DNA of 64,000 nucleotides from VYFG01 sp965213885 (GTDB taxonomy: Bacteria; Pseudomonadota; Gammaproteobacteria; Arenicellales; Poriferihabitantaceae). How positions within the stretch are numbered: the stretch's first letter is position 1; each line of letters starts with the position of its first letter. Location: assembly GCA_965213885.1 (NCBI GenBank), contig OZ243919.1:1984001-2048000 (forward strand), in the 5' to 3' direction. The translations under genes and the position numbers were made by a program. The notes under the pieces were generated by a model. That model was given only the letters and a program-made list of their open reading frames with translations, had not been told where the DNA came from and ran no database searches. Of this stretch, positions 33,604 through 41,831 are shown in pieces.

Positions 33604-33890
33604 TCGAATAATGTTCTCCAGTGAATGATGTGGAAATATTCCGGGTGGGATTCTCGGCGGCACCCCGGGCCGGGCCGCCACCTGTTTCCGCCTTCACAGA
33701 GTGCCAAAAAAGGCGGAACCAGGCCAGCCCCGTTATCGAATTTTGGATGGACGGATATTAAACAATCAATTTCATCAAGTCTATCGGCATTGGGGAAATT
33801 CGCTGCCGGTCCAGGGCGTGGATTCAGGCGGGGCTTGCATCCTTGTTGCCCGGCTTTGCGGAACTCTTTCCCGAATTTCCGGAAATCCGG

Positions 33891-34649
33891 TCAGGGCATG
33901 TACATCCCGCCGTTGACGTGAATGGTGGTGCCGGTGATGTAGTCCGCCATGGACGACGACAGGAATACCACTGCCTGGGCGATGTCTTCCGGCGACCCGA
34001 GGCGGCCCATGGGAACGCGCCCGAGAATGGCGGATTTCCGGTCCTCGCTCAACCCGCCGGTCATGTCGGTGGCGATGAAGCCTGGCGCGATCACATTGAC
34101 CGTGATGCCGCGACCGGCCACTTCCTGGGCCAGGGATCTGGTGAAGCCCTGCAGGCCCGCCTTGGCAGCGCTGTAATTTGCCTGGCCCGGGTTCCCGGTG
34201 GCTCCCACCACGGATGCAATGCTGATGATACGCCCGGCCCTGGCGCGGATCATGCCCCGGAGGCATGCCCTGCTCATGCGGTAGGCGGACTTCAGATTGG
34301 TGTCCAGCACGGCGTCCCACTCTTCCTCTCCCATCCGCAGCATCAGGTTGTCGCGGGTGATGCCGGCATTGTTGACCAATACGCCGGGTGCGCCGAATTC
34401 GCCGGTGACCGCCGTGACCGCGGCCTCCACGGAATCGTTATCGGTGACATCGAGCACGAGGCCCCGGCCCCTGATGTCCGCTTCAGCGAACTCCGCACTG
34501 ATGGCGCCGGCGCCGCCCTCCGTGGTCGAGGTGCCGATCACCGTTCCGCCCCGCTCGCCCAATGCCAGTGCAATGGCCCGCCCGATTCCCCGGCTGGCGC
34601 CGGTGACCAGGCAAACCCGGTCCTGCAATATCCGATTCAGATCGATCAT
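33891..34649 (-). CDS. fabG: 3-oxoacyl-ACP reductase
   Basis: 252 residues, short-chain dehydrogenase. NADPH-binding 'CLVTGASRGIGRAIALALG', 'VLVNNAGITRDNLMLRM', the catalytic Ser-Tyr-Lys in 'ISIASVVGATGNPGQANYSA' then 'AKAGLQGF', and 'APGFIATDMT'. Reduces 3-oxoacyl-ACP in the elongation cycle. Usually fabD sits between fabH and fabG, but here only 40 nt separate them. 287 nt without a gene separate it from acpP. Confidence 0.95.
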   Translation of the reverse strand: MIDLNRILQDRVCLVTGASRGIGRAIALALGERGGTVIGTSTTEGGAGAISAEFAEADIRGRGLVLDVTDNDSVEAAVTAVTGEFGAPGVLVNNAGITRDNLMLRMGEEEWDAVLDTNLKSAYRMSRACLRGMIRARAGRIISIASVVGATGNPGQANYSAAKAGLQGFTRSLAQEVAGRGITVNVIAPGFIATDMTGGLSEDRKSAILGRVPMGRLGSPEDIAQAVVFLSSSMADYITGTTIHVNGGMYMP

Positions 34650-34689
34650 GCGTACATCGCCTCAGGTCAGTTCCGGATCCCCGCGCCGG

Positions 34690-35658
34690 TCACAGTGTCA
34701 GCAATGCCGAGCCCCAGGTGAATCCCCCGCCGAATCCTTCCATCAGAACGGTGTCCCCTGTCCGGATCTTGCCGCTGCGGATCGATTCATCCAGTGCCAG
34801 TGGCACCGACGCGGCGGATGTGTTGCCGTGGTGGTTCAACGTGACAATGACGCGGTCCGCGGGAAATCCCGTTCGCTTGCCCACCGCGTTGATGATCCGC
34901 ACGTTCGCCTGATGGGGTATCAGCCAGTCCACCTCATCCCGGCTGATCCCGTTGGCCTGCAGCGTTTCATCCACCAGCGCGCTCATGGCAGTCACCGCCC
35001 AGCGAAAAACGTCGTTGCCGGCCATGGTGGTGTAGGCCGTACCGTTGATCACCGCGTCGTAGTTGCGCGAAACACCTGTCGGGACGCACAGAAGGTCCTT
35101 GTAGGTGCCGTCGCTGTGCAGGTGCGTGGAATGAATGCCCGGGCTGTCATCGTCCTGCAGAACCACCGCACCGCCGCCGTCCCCGAACAGGATGCAGGTG
35201 CCGCGGTCGGACCAGTCAATGATCCGTGAAAAGGTCTCCGCCCCGACAACCAGCGCGCAGCGCGCCCCCTCGGTGCGGATAAACCGGTTGGCGATGTCCA
35301 GGGCGAAAATGAAACCCGCGCACACGGCCTGCACATCGAAAGCCGGACATCCCCGGATACCCAGTCGCTGCTGGAGCAGGCAGGCGGTGCTGGGAAATAC
35401 CTGGTCCGGCGTGGTAGTGGCGACCACCACCAGGTCGATCTGCCCGGGAGTGACACCTGCGACACTGAGCGCCTCCCGGGCGGCCTGTTCCGCCAGGTCG
35501 CAGGTGAATTCGTCATCCGCGGCAATCCGGCGCTCGGAAATGCCGGTACGGGCCAAGATCCATTCGTCGCTGGTGTCCACCATGGATTCCAGGTCGTGAT
35601 TGGTCAACACTTTGTCCGGCAGGTAGCTCCCGCTGCCGATCAGGCGGGCGTATCTCAT
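34690..35658 (-). CDS. fabH: beta-ketoacyl-ACP synthase III
   Basis: 322 residues from the ATG at 35658; a GTG directly before it is an alternative. Initiates fatty-acid synthesis from acetyl-CoA and malonyl-ACP. Nucleophile Cys in 'AFDVQAVCAGFIFALDIANR' (Cys113), 'DWLIPHQANVRIINAVGKR' with the catalytic His, and 'ITLNHHGNTSAAS'-type 'VTLNHHGNTSAASVPLALD' with the Asn/His pair. 14 nt after plsX. Confidence 0.96.
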   Translation of the reverse strand: MRYARLIGSGSYLPDKVLTNHDLESMVDTSDEWILARTGISERRIAADDEFTCDLAEQAAREALSVAGVTPGQIDLVVVATTTPDQVFPSTACLLQQRLGIRGCPAFDVQAVCAGFIFALDIANRFIRTEGARCALVVGAETFSRIIDWSDRGTCILFGDGGGAVVLQDDDSPGIHSTHLHSDGTYKDLLCVPTGVSRNYDAVINGTAYTTMAGNDVFRWAVTAMSALVDETLQANGISRDEVDWLIPHQANVRIINAVGKRTGFPADRVIVTLNHHGNTSAASVPLALDESIRSGKIRTGDTVLMEGFGGGFTWGSALLTL

Positions 35659-35672
35659 CACGCAAGCCTATC

Positions 35673-36668
35673 CTAATCCTGCGTCCCTGTCAGTGATTCG
35701 GCGATCTGAGCCACCAGATCCTTGCGCACTTCCTCCACTGCCACTTCGATTGCATGGCGGAATCCCACATGATCGGTGCCGCCGTGGGACTTCACCACGG
35801 TACCGCGCAGGCCCACCAGGCTGGCGCCGTTATAGTGCCGGTGATCGAGCCGGGCCTTCACGCGGTCAAGCACCGGGCGCGCGGCAAACGCCGCGGCCCT
35901 GCTGGAAATGTTGTGGCTGAACTCCTCCCGGAGCGCACCCATGATCATCTGCGCCACACCCTCGCTGGCCTTGAGTGCGATGTTCCCCGTGAATCCGTCG
36001 CACACGACGAGGTCGGTACTGCCCATGTAGATCTCGTCCGGTTCGACAAAGCCGCGATAGTTCAGGGGGCCGTCCCGGAACAGTTCCGCTGCGGCCTTCA
36101 GGATCTCGCTGCCCTTAACCTCTTCCACGCCGATATTGAGAAGGCCCACCGAGGGATTTACCGGACCGCCCAGGCAGCGGATGAGCAGGCTGCCCATGAG
36201 CCCGAACTGGTGAAGGATCTCGGGCGGGCAGTCGATGTTCGCCCCGAGATCCAGCATGTGGGTATGGCCATGAAGCTTGGGCAGCGCGGTGCAGATCGCG
36301 GGACGTTCGATGCCGGGGATGGTCTTCAGCACGAACCGGGCGGTGGCCATCAACGCGCCGGTGTTGCCGGAACTGACGCAGGCATCTGCCCTGCCCTCGC
36401 TGACGAGATTGATGGCAACCCGCATGGAGGAATCCTTTTTCTTCCGCAGGGCGTTGGCCGGCGTGTCATCCATCCCGACCACCTCGCTGGCGGGATGCAC
36501 CGTGATCCTGGTGTCGGGATTCGGCCCGAGCCGGGACCGCAACTTGTCCGGATTCCCCACCAGGATCACCTCAAGGTCAGGAATATCCCGGACCGCCTCC
36601 GCACAGGCCGGGACCGTGGCATCCATGCCGAAATCCCCGCCCATGGCATCAACGGACAGGGTGATCAT
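35673..36668 (-). CDS. plsX: phosphate acyltransferase PlsX
   Basis: 331 residues. Makes acyl-phosphate from acyl-ACP for phospholipid synthesis. 'LSVDAMGGDFGMDATVPACA' opens the protein; 'ASEVVGMDDTPANALRKKKD', 'CVSSGNTGALMATARFVLK', 'MLDLGANIDCPPE', 'VGLLNIGVEEVKGSE' and 'VVCDGFTGNIALKASEGVAQ' are conserved family blocks. 53 nt after rpmF. Confidence 0.96.
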   Translation of the reverse strand: MITLSVDAMGGDFGMDATVPACAEAVRDIPDLEVILVGNPDKLRSRLGPNPDTRITVHPASEVVGMDDTPANALRKKKDSSMRVAINLVSEGRADACVSSGNTGALMATARFVLKTIPGIERPAICTALPKLHGHTHMLDLGANIDCPPEILHQFGLMGSLLIRCLGGPVNPSVGLLNIGVEEVKGSEILKAAAELFRDGPLNYRGFVEPDEIYMGSTDLVVCDGFTGNIALKASEGVAQMIMGALREEFSHNISSRAAAFAARPVLDRVKARLDHRHYNGASLVGLRGTVVKSHGGTDHVGFRHAIEVAVEEVRKDLVAQIAESLTGTQD

Positions 36669-36721
36669 GGCTGATGACTGCTACGCAACCGGCCGCCCCG
36701 GGGGGCGGATGCATGCGGGAA

Positions 36722-36904
36722 TCAGTCGTCGGTGCGGGTTTCGACCACCTTGCGTCCGCGGTAGTAACCATCGGAGGTGACATGGTGGCGACGATGTATC
36801 TCGCCGGTCATTTCGTCAACGGACAGGGTCGGTGCCGAAAGGCTGTGGTGGGAACGTCGCATGCCGCGCTTCGACGGGGTTTTTCTGTTTTGCTGTACGG
36901 CCAT
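36722..36904 (-). CDS. rpmF: 50S ribosomal protein L32 (bL32)
   Basis: 60 residues: 'MAVQQNRKTPSKRGMRRSHH' at the start and 'GEIHRRHHVTSDGYYRGRKV' near the end, canonical for non-zinc gammaproteobacterial bL32. The duf177 gene (yceD), which normally precedes it, is not in the 300 bases upstream. Leads the plsX-fab operon and is preceded by a near-consensus promoter. Confidence 0.96.
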   Translation of the reverse strand: MAVQQNRKTPSKRGMRRSHHSLSAPTLSVDEMTGEIHRRHHVTSDGYYRGRKVVETRTDD

Positions 36905-37010
36905 GAGTGCCTCTAAACTGGTCGATGGAAAATTACCTGGTCAAATAACCGGCGACGATCATTGCCGGCCGGGACACGGCGCCGACCAGGGACATGCTGA
37001 AGGGCGAAGG

Positions 37011-37040
37011 ATTATAGTCCCTTTGGCAAGTCCGGGTCAA
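37011..37040 (-). promoter_or_regulatory. predicted sigma-70 promoter of rpmF-plsX-fab
   Basis: On the minus strand: -35 TTGACC (37035-37040), an 18-nt spacer, -10 TATAAT (37011-37016), giving a start near 37004 and a leader of ~100 nt before rpmF. An A/T-only tract lies just upstream of the -35 (37040-37052, T-rich on this strand) and could act as an UP element. The rest of the 36905-37205 gap shows no gene; it also carries the promoter of the divergent DAHP synthase gene, not located. Confidence 0.7.
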
Positions 37041-37205
37041 AAAAAGAAAAAGAAAGCCCGGAGCCAACCGGCAGGACGGCGGCCGGCCGGATCGTGAATC
37101 CGCAGGCAGGTTTTTCTATCCCGGTATAGAGAGAATTTTCTCCCGATCAATGACACCAATCTCCGGTCAGGATAAAATTCCCGCCCCTTTTTCCCTTTTC
37201 GCTCT

Positions 37206-38264
37206 GTGAACACCGTCCAGACAGACGACCTGCGCATAGCGGATGTCTCCCCGGTCATCAATCCGCACATGCTTTGCGAGCAACTCCCCGCCACCGGGGA
37301 GGCTGCTGCCACAGCCCTGACCGCCCGTTCCGAAATCGAACGCATCCTGGATGGCGAGGATGACCGGATTCTGGTCGTGGTCGGACCCTGCTCCGTACAC
37401 GACACGGCCGCGGCCCTGGAATATGCCGAGCGGCTGCTCGCCCAGAAAAAGCGCCTGGCCGGGGAACTGATCATGGTGATGCGGGTGTACTTCGAAAAGC
37501 CGCGCACCACCGTGGGATGGAAGGGGCTGATCAATGACCCCGACCTTGACGAATCCTTCGACATCAACAAGGGGCTGCATCTGGCCCGCAGGCTGCTGCT
37601 TGATCTCAATGAAATGGGCATGCCGGCCGGCACCGAATATCTGGATCTCATCACCCCCCAGTATCTCGCCGACCTCATTACATGGGGAGCAATCGGCGCC
37701 CGGACTACGGAAAGCCAGGTGCACCGGGAGATGACCTCCGGTCTTTCCTGCCCGGTGGGCCTCAAGAACGGCACCAACGGGAATCTGGCCATCGCGGTGG
37801 ACGCTATCCGGGCCGCTGCCCGGCCCCACCGCTTCCTCACCCTGACCAAGTATGGCCAGTCCTCCATCTACACGACCACCGGCAATCCCTACTGCCATAT
37901 CATCCTGCGCGGTGGCCGAACACCCAATTACGCTGCCGGGCATGTCCAGGAAGCATGCGAGAAGCTCGCCCGGGCCGGCCTCGCGCCCCAGGTCATGATC
38001 GACTTCAGCCACGCCAACAGCCGCAAGATTCCGGAAAACCAGATCAACGTCTGCGATGACGTCTGTGCCCAGATCTCGGACGGCGAGAACCGCATCATGG
38101 GTGTCATGATCGAGAGCAACCTGGTGGCCGGGCGGCAGGACGTGGTCGACGGCAGAGCCGAGACCTACGGCCAGAGCATCACCGACGCATGCATCTCCTT
38201 CGACGACACGGTTCCGGTGCTCGAGAAATTGGCCGCCGCCGTGTCGGCGCGCAGAAAGGCCTGA
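37206..38264 (+). CDS. 3-deoxy-7-phosphoheptulonate synthase (class I DAHP synthase)
   Basis: 352 residues with a GTG start at 37206; the nearest ATG would cut into conserved sequence. First step of the shikimate pathway (PEP + erythrose-4-phosphate). Motifs: 'ILVVVGPCSVHDTAAALEYA', 'MVMRVYFEKPRTTVGWKGLI', 'GAIGARTTESQVHREM', 'SGLSCPVGLKNGTNGN' and 'MIDFSHANSRK', all AroF/G/H-type. Which aromatic amino acid inhibits it cannot be read with confidence, so no symbol is given. The sat gene follows after 42 nt. Confidence 0.94.
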   Translation: MNTVQTDDLRIADVSPVINPHMLCEQLPATGEAAATALTARSEIERILDGEDDRILVVVGPCSVHDTAAALEYAERLLAQKKRLAGELIMVMRVYFEKPRTTVGWKGLINDPDLDESFDINKGLHLARRLLLDLNEMGMPAGTEYLDLITPQYLADLITWGAIGARTTESQVHREMTSGLSCPVGLKNGTNGNLAIAVDAIRAAARPHRFLTLTKYGQSSIYTTTGNPYCHIILRGGRTPNYAAGHVQEACEKLARAGLAPQVMIDFSHANSRKIPENQINVCDDVCAQISDGENRIMGVMIESNLVAGRQDVVDGRAETYGQSITDACISFDDTVPVLEKLAAAVSARRKA

Positions 38265-38306
38265 CCCGCCCGCAGATCCCCCACCTATTTTAGGACCGAC
38301 CAGAAC

Positions 38307-39494
38307 ATGATCAGACCCCATGGTTCCGACACGCTGATGCCGCTGTTCGTCGGCGATCCCGCGGAAAGCCGTCGCCTGACGATTGCCGCGGAATCCATGC
38401 CCTCGGTGGTCATGAGTTCCTCGGGGGCTGCCAATGCAGTCATGCTGGGCGGTGGTTATTTCACCCCGCTGAACGGTTACATGAACCGCGACGACGCGCT
38501 CGGCGTGGCGGAAAACATGCGGACCCGGAACGGCACATTCTGGCCCTCGCCCGTCCTTTGCCTGGTGGACGGTGCGGACAACCTCGGCGCGGGATGCGAG
38601 GTGGCCCTGCGGGACCCCAACGTGGACGGACGGCCGGTAATCGCGGTACTGAACCTCGAAGCGGCGGAACGGCTGACCGACGAAGACGTGAGCCTCATCT
38701 GCGAGAAGGTCTACCGCACCACCGACCCGAAGCACCCCGGCGTAGCTGAATTCGTCGCCCAGGGACGGACACTGCTGTCCGGGCCGATCCGCGTGCTGAA
38801 TTTCAGCTATTTTGAAACCGGGTTCGCCGACACCTTCCGTACCGCCGTGCAGATCCGGGAGGAGATCGGGAGGCGCGGATGGAACCGCGTGGTGGCGTTC
38901 CAGACGCGCAACCCCATGCATCTCGCCCACGAGGAGCTCTGCCGTATCGCCATGGAACGCCTGGAGGCCGACGGCTGCGTCATCCATATGCTGCTCGGCA
39001 AGCTCAAGCCCGGCGATATTCCTGCGGATGTGCGTGACGCAGCCATCCGCAAGATGGCGGAACTGTATTTTCCGCCCAACAGCGTGATGATCACGGGCTA
39101 CGGCTTCGACATGCTCTACGCGGGGCCGAGGGAAGCCGTACTGCATGCCATCTTCCGCCAGAACCTGGGGGCAACCCATTTCATCATCGGCCGGGATCAC
39201 GCCGGTGTGGGTGATTATTACGGCGCCTTCGACGCCCAGACCATCTTCGATGAAGAGGTGCCCGAAGACGCTCTGGATATCGAAATCTTCCGTGCCGACC
39301 ATACCGCCTGGTCAAAAAAGCTCGGCAGGGTCGTGATGATGCGCGAGGCCCCGGATCATACCCGGGACGACTTCATCCTTCTGTCAGGCACCAGGGTACG
39401 TGAAATGCTCGGCAACGGAATCGCCCCGCCGCCGGAGTTTTCACGCCCTGAAGTCGCGAAAATACTGATCGACTACTACCAGTCCCTGCAGTAG
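38307..39494 (+). CDS. sat: ATP sulfurylase (sulfate adenylyltransferase, Sat type)
   Basis: 395 residues. Interconverts ATP + sulfate with APS + PPi. N-terminal PUA-like domain, then catalytic motifs 'VVAFQTRNPMHLAHEELCRI' (QxRNPxHxxHE), 'GDIPADVRDAAIRKMAELY' and 'FIIGRDHAGVGDYYGAFDA'. The single-chain homomeric Sat, rather than CysDN, is typical of sulfur-oxidising and sulfate-reducing bacteria, where it makes ATP from APS; aprAB is not in the window. Ends 'KILIDYYQSLQ'. Confidence 0.95.
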   Translation: MIRPHGSDTLMPLFVGDPAESRRLTIAAESMPSVVMSSSGAANAVMLGGGYFTPLNGYMNRDDALGVAENMRTRNGTFWPSPVLCLVDGADNLGAGCEVALRDPNVDGRPVIAVLNLEAAERLTDEDVSLICEKVYRTTDPKHPGVAEFVAQGRTLLSGPIRVLNFSYFETGFADTFRTAVQIREEIGRRGWNRVVAFQTRNPMHLAHEELCRIAMERLEADGCVIHMLLGKLKPGDIPADVRDAAIRKMAELYFPPNSVMITGYGFDMLYAGPREAVLHAIFRQNLGATHFIIGRDHAGVGDYYGAFDAQTIFDEEVPEDALDIEIFRADHTAWSKKLGRVVMMREAPDHTRDDFILLSGTRVREMLGNGIAPPPEFSRPEVAKILIDYYQSLQ

Positions 39495-39729
39495 ACCCAC
39501 CGGAGCGCCCGGCAGGTCCGGGCGCCGCGAACGGCGGGGAAATGATCCGCTCCCGGGGTATCCGATGGACGTCCCGGCCAGGCGGTCCGCGGCACCGGGC
39601 GAGCGGTTATAATCTGTCCGTCTTTTCATCTGGAAGGCGGCCCTGCATTCCGCTTCATCGCAGGCGGTCAGCTCTGCCCCCTGTACCGTTTTCGATCGAA
39701 CCCATTTCAAGCAAGGAAACCGACGACAA

Positions 39730-40689
39730 ATGCCTGAATCCAATCATGCCAGACTCCTGATCCTGGGCTCCGGCCCTGCCGGGTATACCGCTGCGGTCTA
39801 TGCCGCCAGGGCTAATCTGGGGCCGGTTCTCATCACCGGTCTCGAACAGGGAGGCCAGCTTACAACCACCACCGACGTTGACAACTGGCCCGGCGATGTC
39901 GAGGGGCTGCAGGGCCCTGACCTGATGATCCGCATGCAAAAGCACGCGGAACGGTTCGACACTGAGATTGTTTTCGACCACATTCATACCGCCCGGGCAA
40001 CCAGGGCGCCGTTTCGGCTAGAAGGGGACAACGGGGTCTATACCTGCGATGCGCTGATCATTGCGACCGGGGCATCCGCGAAGTACCTCGGCCTGCCCTC
40101 CGAGGAGGCTTTCAAGGGCAAGGGCGTATCCGCCTGCGCCACCTGCGACGGATTCTTTTACCGCGGCCAGGACGTGGCCGTCATCGGAGGTGGCAATACA
40201 GCGGTGGAGGAAGCGCTCTACCTGTCCAACATTGCAAGGAAAGTCACCTTGGTGCACCGCCGGGACGAACTGCGGGCCGAGGCCATCCTGGTCGATCACC
40301 TGATGGCGAAGGTCGAAAATGCCGGCGGCAACATCGCCGTCGAATGGGACAGCGAGCTCCAGGAGGTCCTGGGTGATGACAGCGGCGTCACCGGGATGCG
40401 GATCCGCAACAAGAATTCCGGCGAGGAGAAGAACATTGATCTGATGGGCGTGTTCATCGCCATCGGCCACACGCCGAACACCTCCCTGTTCCAGGGGCAG
40501 ATCGACATGGAAGGCGACTACCTGGTTACCCGGGGAGGCATGGACGGCGGCGCTACCGCCACCAGCGTGCCGGGAGTCTTTGCCGCCGGGGATGTCATGG
40601 ATCATGTCTACCGCCAGGCGGTCACCTCCGCGGGTACCGGGTGCATGGCGGCGCTTGATGCGGACCGCTACCTGAAGACTCTGGCATAA
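39730..40689 (+). CDS. trxB: thioredoxin reductase
   Basis: 319 residues. FAD site 'LLILGSGPAGYTAAVYAARA', redox CATC at Cys136 and Cys139 ('VSACATCDGFFYRGQDVAVI'), NADPH site 'IGGGNTAVEEALYLSN', 'RRDELRAEAILVDHL' and C-terminal FAD loop 'VFAAGDVMDHVYRQAVTSAG'. Length and order match E. coli TrxB. Reduces thioredoxin with NADPH. Confidence 0.96.
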   Translation: MPESNHARLLILGSGPAGYTAAVYAARANLGPVLITGLEQGGQLTTTTDVDNWPGDVEGLQGPDLMIRMQKHAERFDTEIVFDHIHTARATRAPFRLEGDNGVYTCDALIIATGASAKYLGLPSEEAFKGKGVSACATCDGFFYRGQDVAVIGGGNTAVEEALYLSNIARKVTLVHRRDELRAEAILVDHLMAKVENAGGNIAVEWDSELQEVLGDDSGVTGMRIRNKNSGEEKNIDLMGVFIAIGHTPNTSLFQGQIDMEGDYLVTRGGMDGGATATSVPGVFAAGDVMDHVYRQAVTSAGTGCMAALDADRYLKTLA

Positions 40690-40712
40690 CACTCGGCAGG
40701 GCCACTGCACAC

Positions 40713-41291
40713 ATGGCCGGCGGCAACGACAGCGACAACGGGGAAGACAGCGACCTGTTTCGGCGGACCATGCAAAGCCTGGGTGTGTCCAGGGTACACT
40801 ACCCCCGGACTGGGGCGAGTGGCAAGTCGGCGGACGCCCGGCAGGTGCGACCCCGGGGGACGACCCCCCCAGCGCCCCGGACCGGAGGGGCCGCAGCACC
40901 GGTGGTGGTGGATCGGACCGACTCGGACCAAGCGGTTCTTTTTGTTCGCGCAGGCGTCGCTGCCGCCAGGATCAGGCAGCTGCGACGGGGCAGGCTCGCT
41001 GTTGAGGAGTCAATGGACCTGCACGGCCTGCGCGGCGCCGAAACGGAGCCTGCCCTGGAACGCTTCATCAACGAATGCCTGGAGGCGGGCCTTCAGATTG
41101 TGCTCGTGATTCACGGCAAGGGGCGGGGGTCCGAGGTCAGGGGCGGCGTGCTCAAACCCCTGGCCGTCAACTGGCTGAAACAACAGCCGGACATCCTGGC
41201 CTTTTGCGAGGCACAGCCGCACGATGGCGGCGGCGGGGCGCTTTATGCCCTACTGAGGCCCCGGCCGGAACCGGTCAAAGCATGGTGGTAG
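40713..41291 (+). CDS. Smr-domain endonuclease-like protein (SmrA/YdaL type)
   Basis: 192 residues. A charged, low-complexity N-terminal part (1-75) precedes a helical linker and a C-terminal Smr domain (~105-190): 'ESMDLHGLRGAETEPALERF' with the DLHG motif and 'QIVLVIHGKGRGSEVRGGVL' with the HGxGxG motif, then 'GGGALYALLRPR'. Smr domains nick DNA or act on RNA. Begins 24 nt after trxB, perhaps cotranscribed. Confidence 0.87.
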   Translation: MAGGNDSDNGEDSDLFRRTMQSLGVSRVHYPRTGASGKSADARQVRPRGTTPPAPRTGGAAAPVVVDRTDSDQAVLFVRAGVAAARIRQLRRGRLAVEESMDLHGLRGAETEPALERFINECLEAGLQIVLVIHGKGRGSEVRGGVLKPLAVNWLKQQPDILAFCEAQPHDGGGGALYALLRPRPEPVKAWW

Positions 41292-41356
41292 GCGGCCCAA
41301 AGGACGCCTGCCCGGCATGATCCCGAACGGGACCGCGCCTCACCGCACCACCTGGA

Positions 41357-41671
41357 TTACAGGGACAGTATCCAGTCCACCAGTGTTTTCGCGTCGGCAT
41401 CGTTGACCAGGGGGTTCGGCGGCATCGGAATCTGGCCCCAGACGCCCACGCCACCTGCCTTCACCTTCTCGATCAGGGTGTCGGCTGCGGTTGCGTCATC
41501 CTTGTACTTGGCAGCGATTTCCTGCAACGACGGACCGACCAGCCTGGTGTCCACCTTGTGACAGGCGAGGCAATTGCTGTTGCGCGCAAGTTCTTCGCTG
41601 GCGCCCGAGACGGCAGGGGCAGCCGACACGGATAGGGCCAGCATGACCGGTGTGAGCTGTTTCAATTTCAT
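41357..41671 (-). CDS. cytochrome c551/c8-type class I c-cytochrome
   Basis: 104 residues from the ATG at 41671. Signal peptide 'MKLKQLTPVMLALSVSAAPA' ending near 'VSG'; haem site Cys34-x2-Cys37-His38 ('NCLACHKV'); axial Met83 in 'QIPMPPNPL'; 'LVGPSLQEIAAKYK' and C-terminal 'DAKTLVDWILSL' are typical of small monohaem donors to oxidases or nitrite reductase. Periplasmic electron carrier. Convergent with the smr gene. Confidence 0.92.
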   Translation of the reverse strand: MKLKQLTPVMLALSVSAAPAVSGASEELARNSNCLACHKVDTRLVGPSLQEIAAKYKDDATAADTLIEKVKAGGVGVWGQIPMPPNPLVNDADAKTLVDWILSL

Positions 41672-41831
41672 GGTTATTCTCCTGGAATAGGAAGTTGAGC
41701 TTGGGAAAATTACGGGTGCATACGGACGCGATGCGAATGGGGCGACAGTGAACCACCGGAGTGATCGTCCTACAGGATGTGTAATATTGCGCATCGGACA
41801 GGCAGGTTGGCAATTGTCTGCAAGTGATATC

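Noticed and set aside
37167..39302. 711-codon open frame on the minus strand across the DAHP synthase and sat genes
   Set aside because: Antisense shadow of two well-conserved enzymes; its translation has no motif and is His/Gly/Val-rich in the way high-GC antisense frames are.
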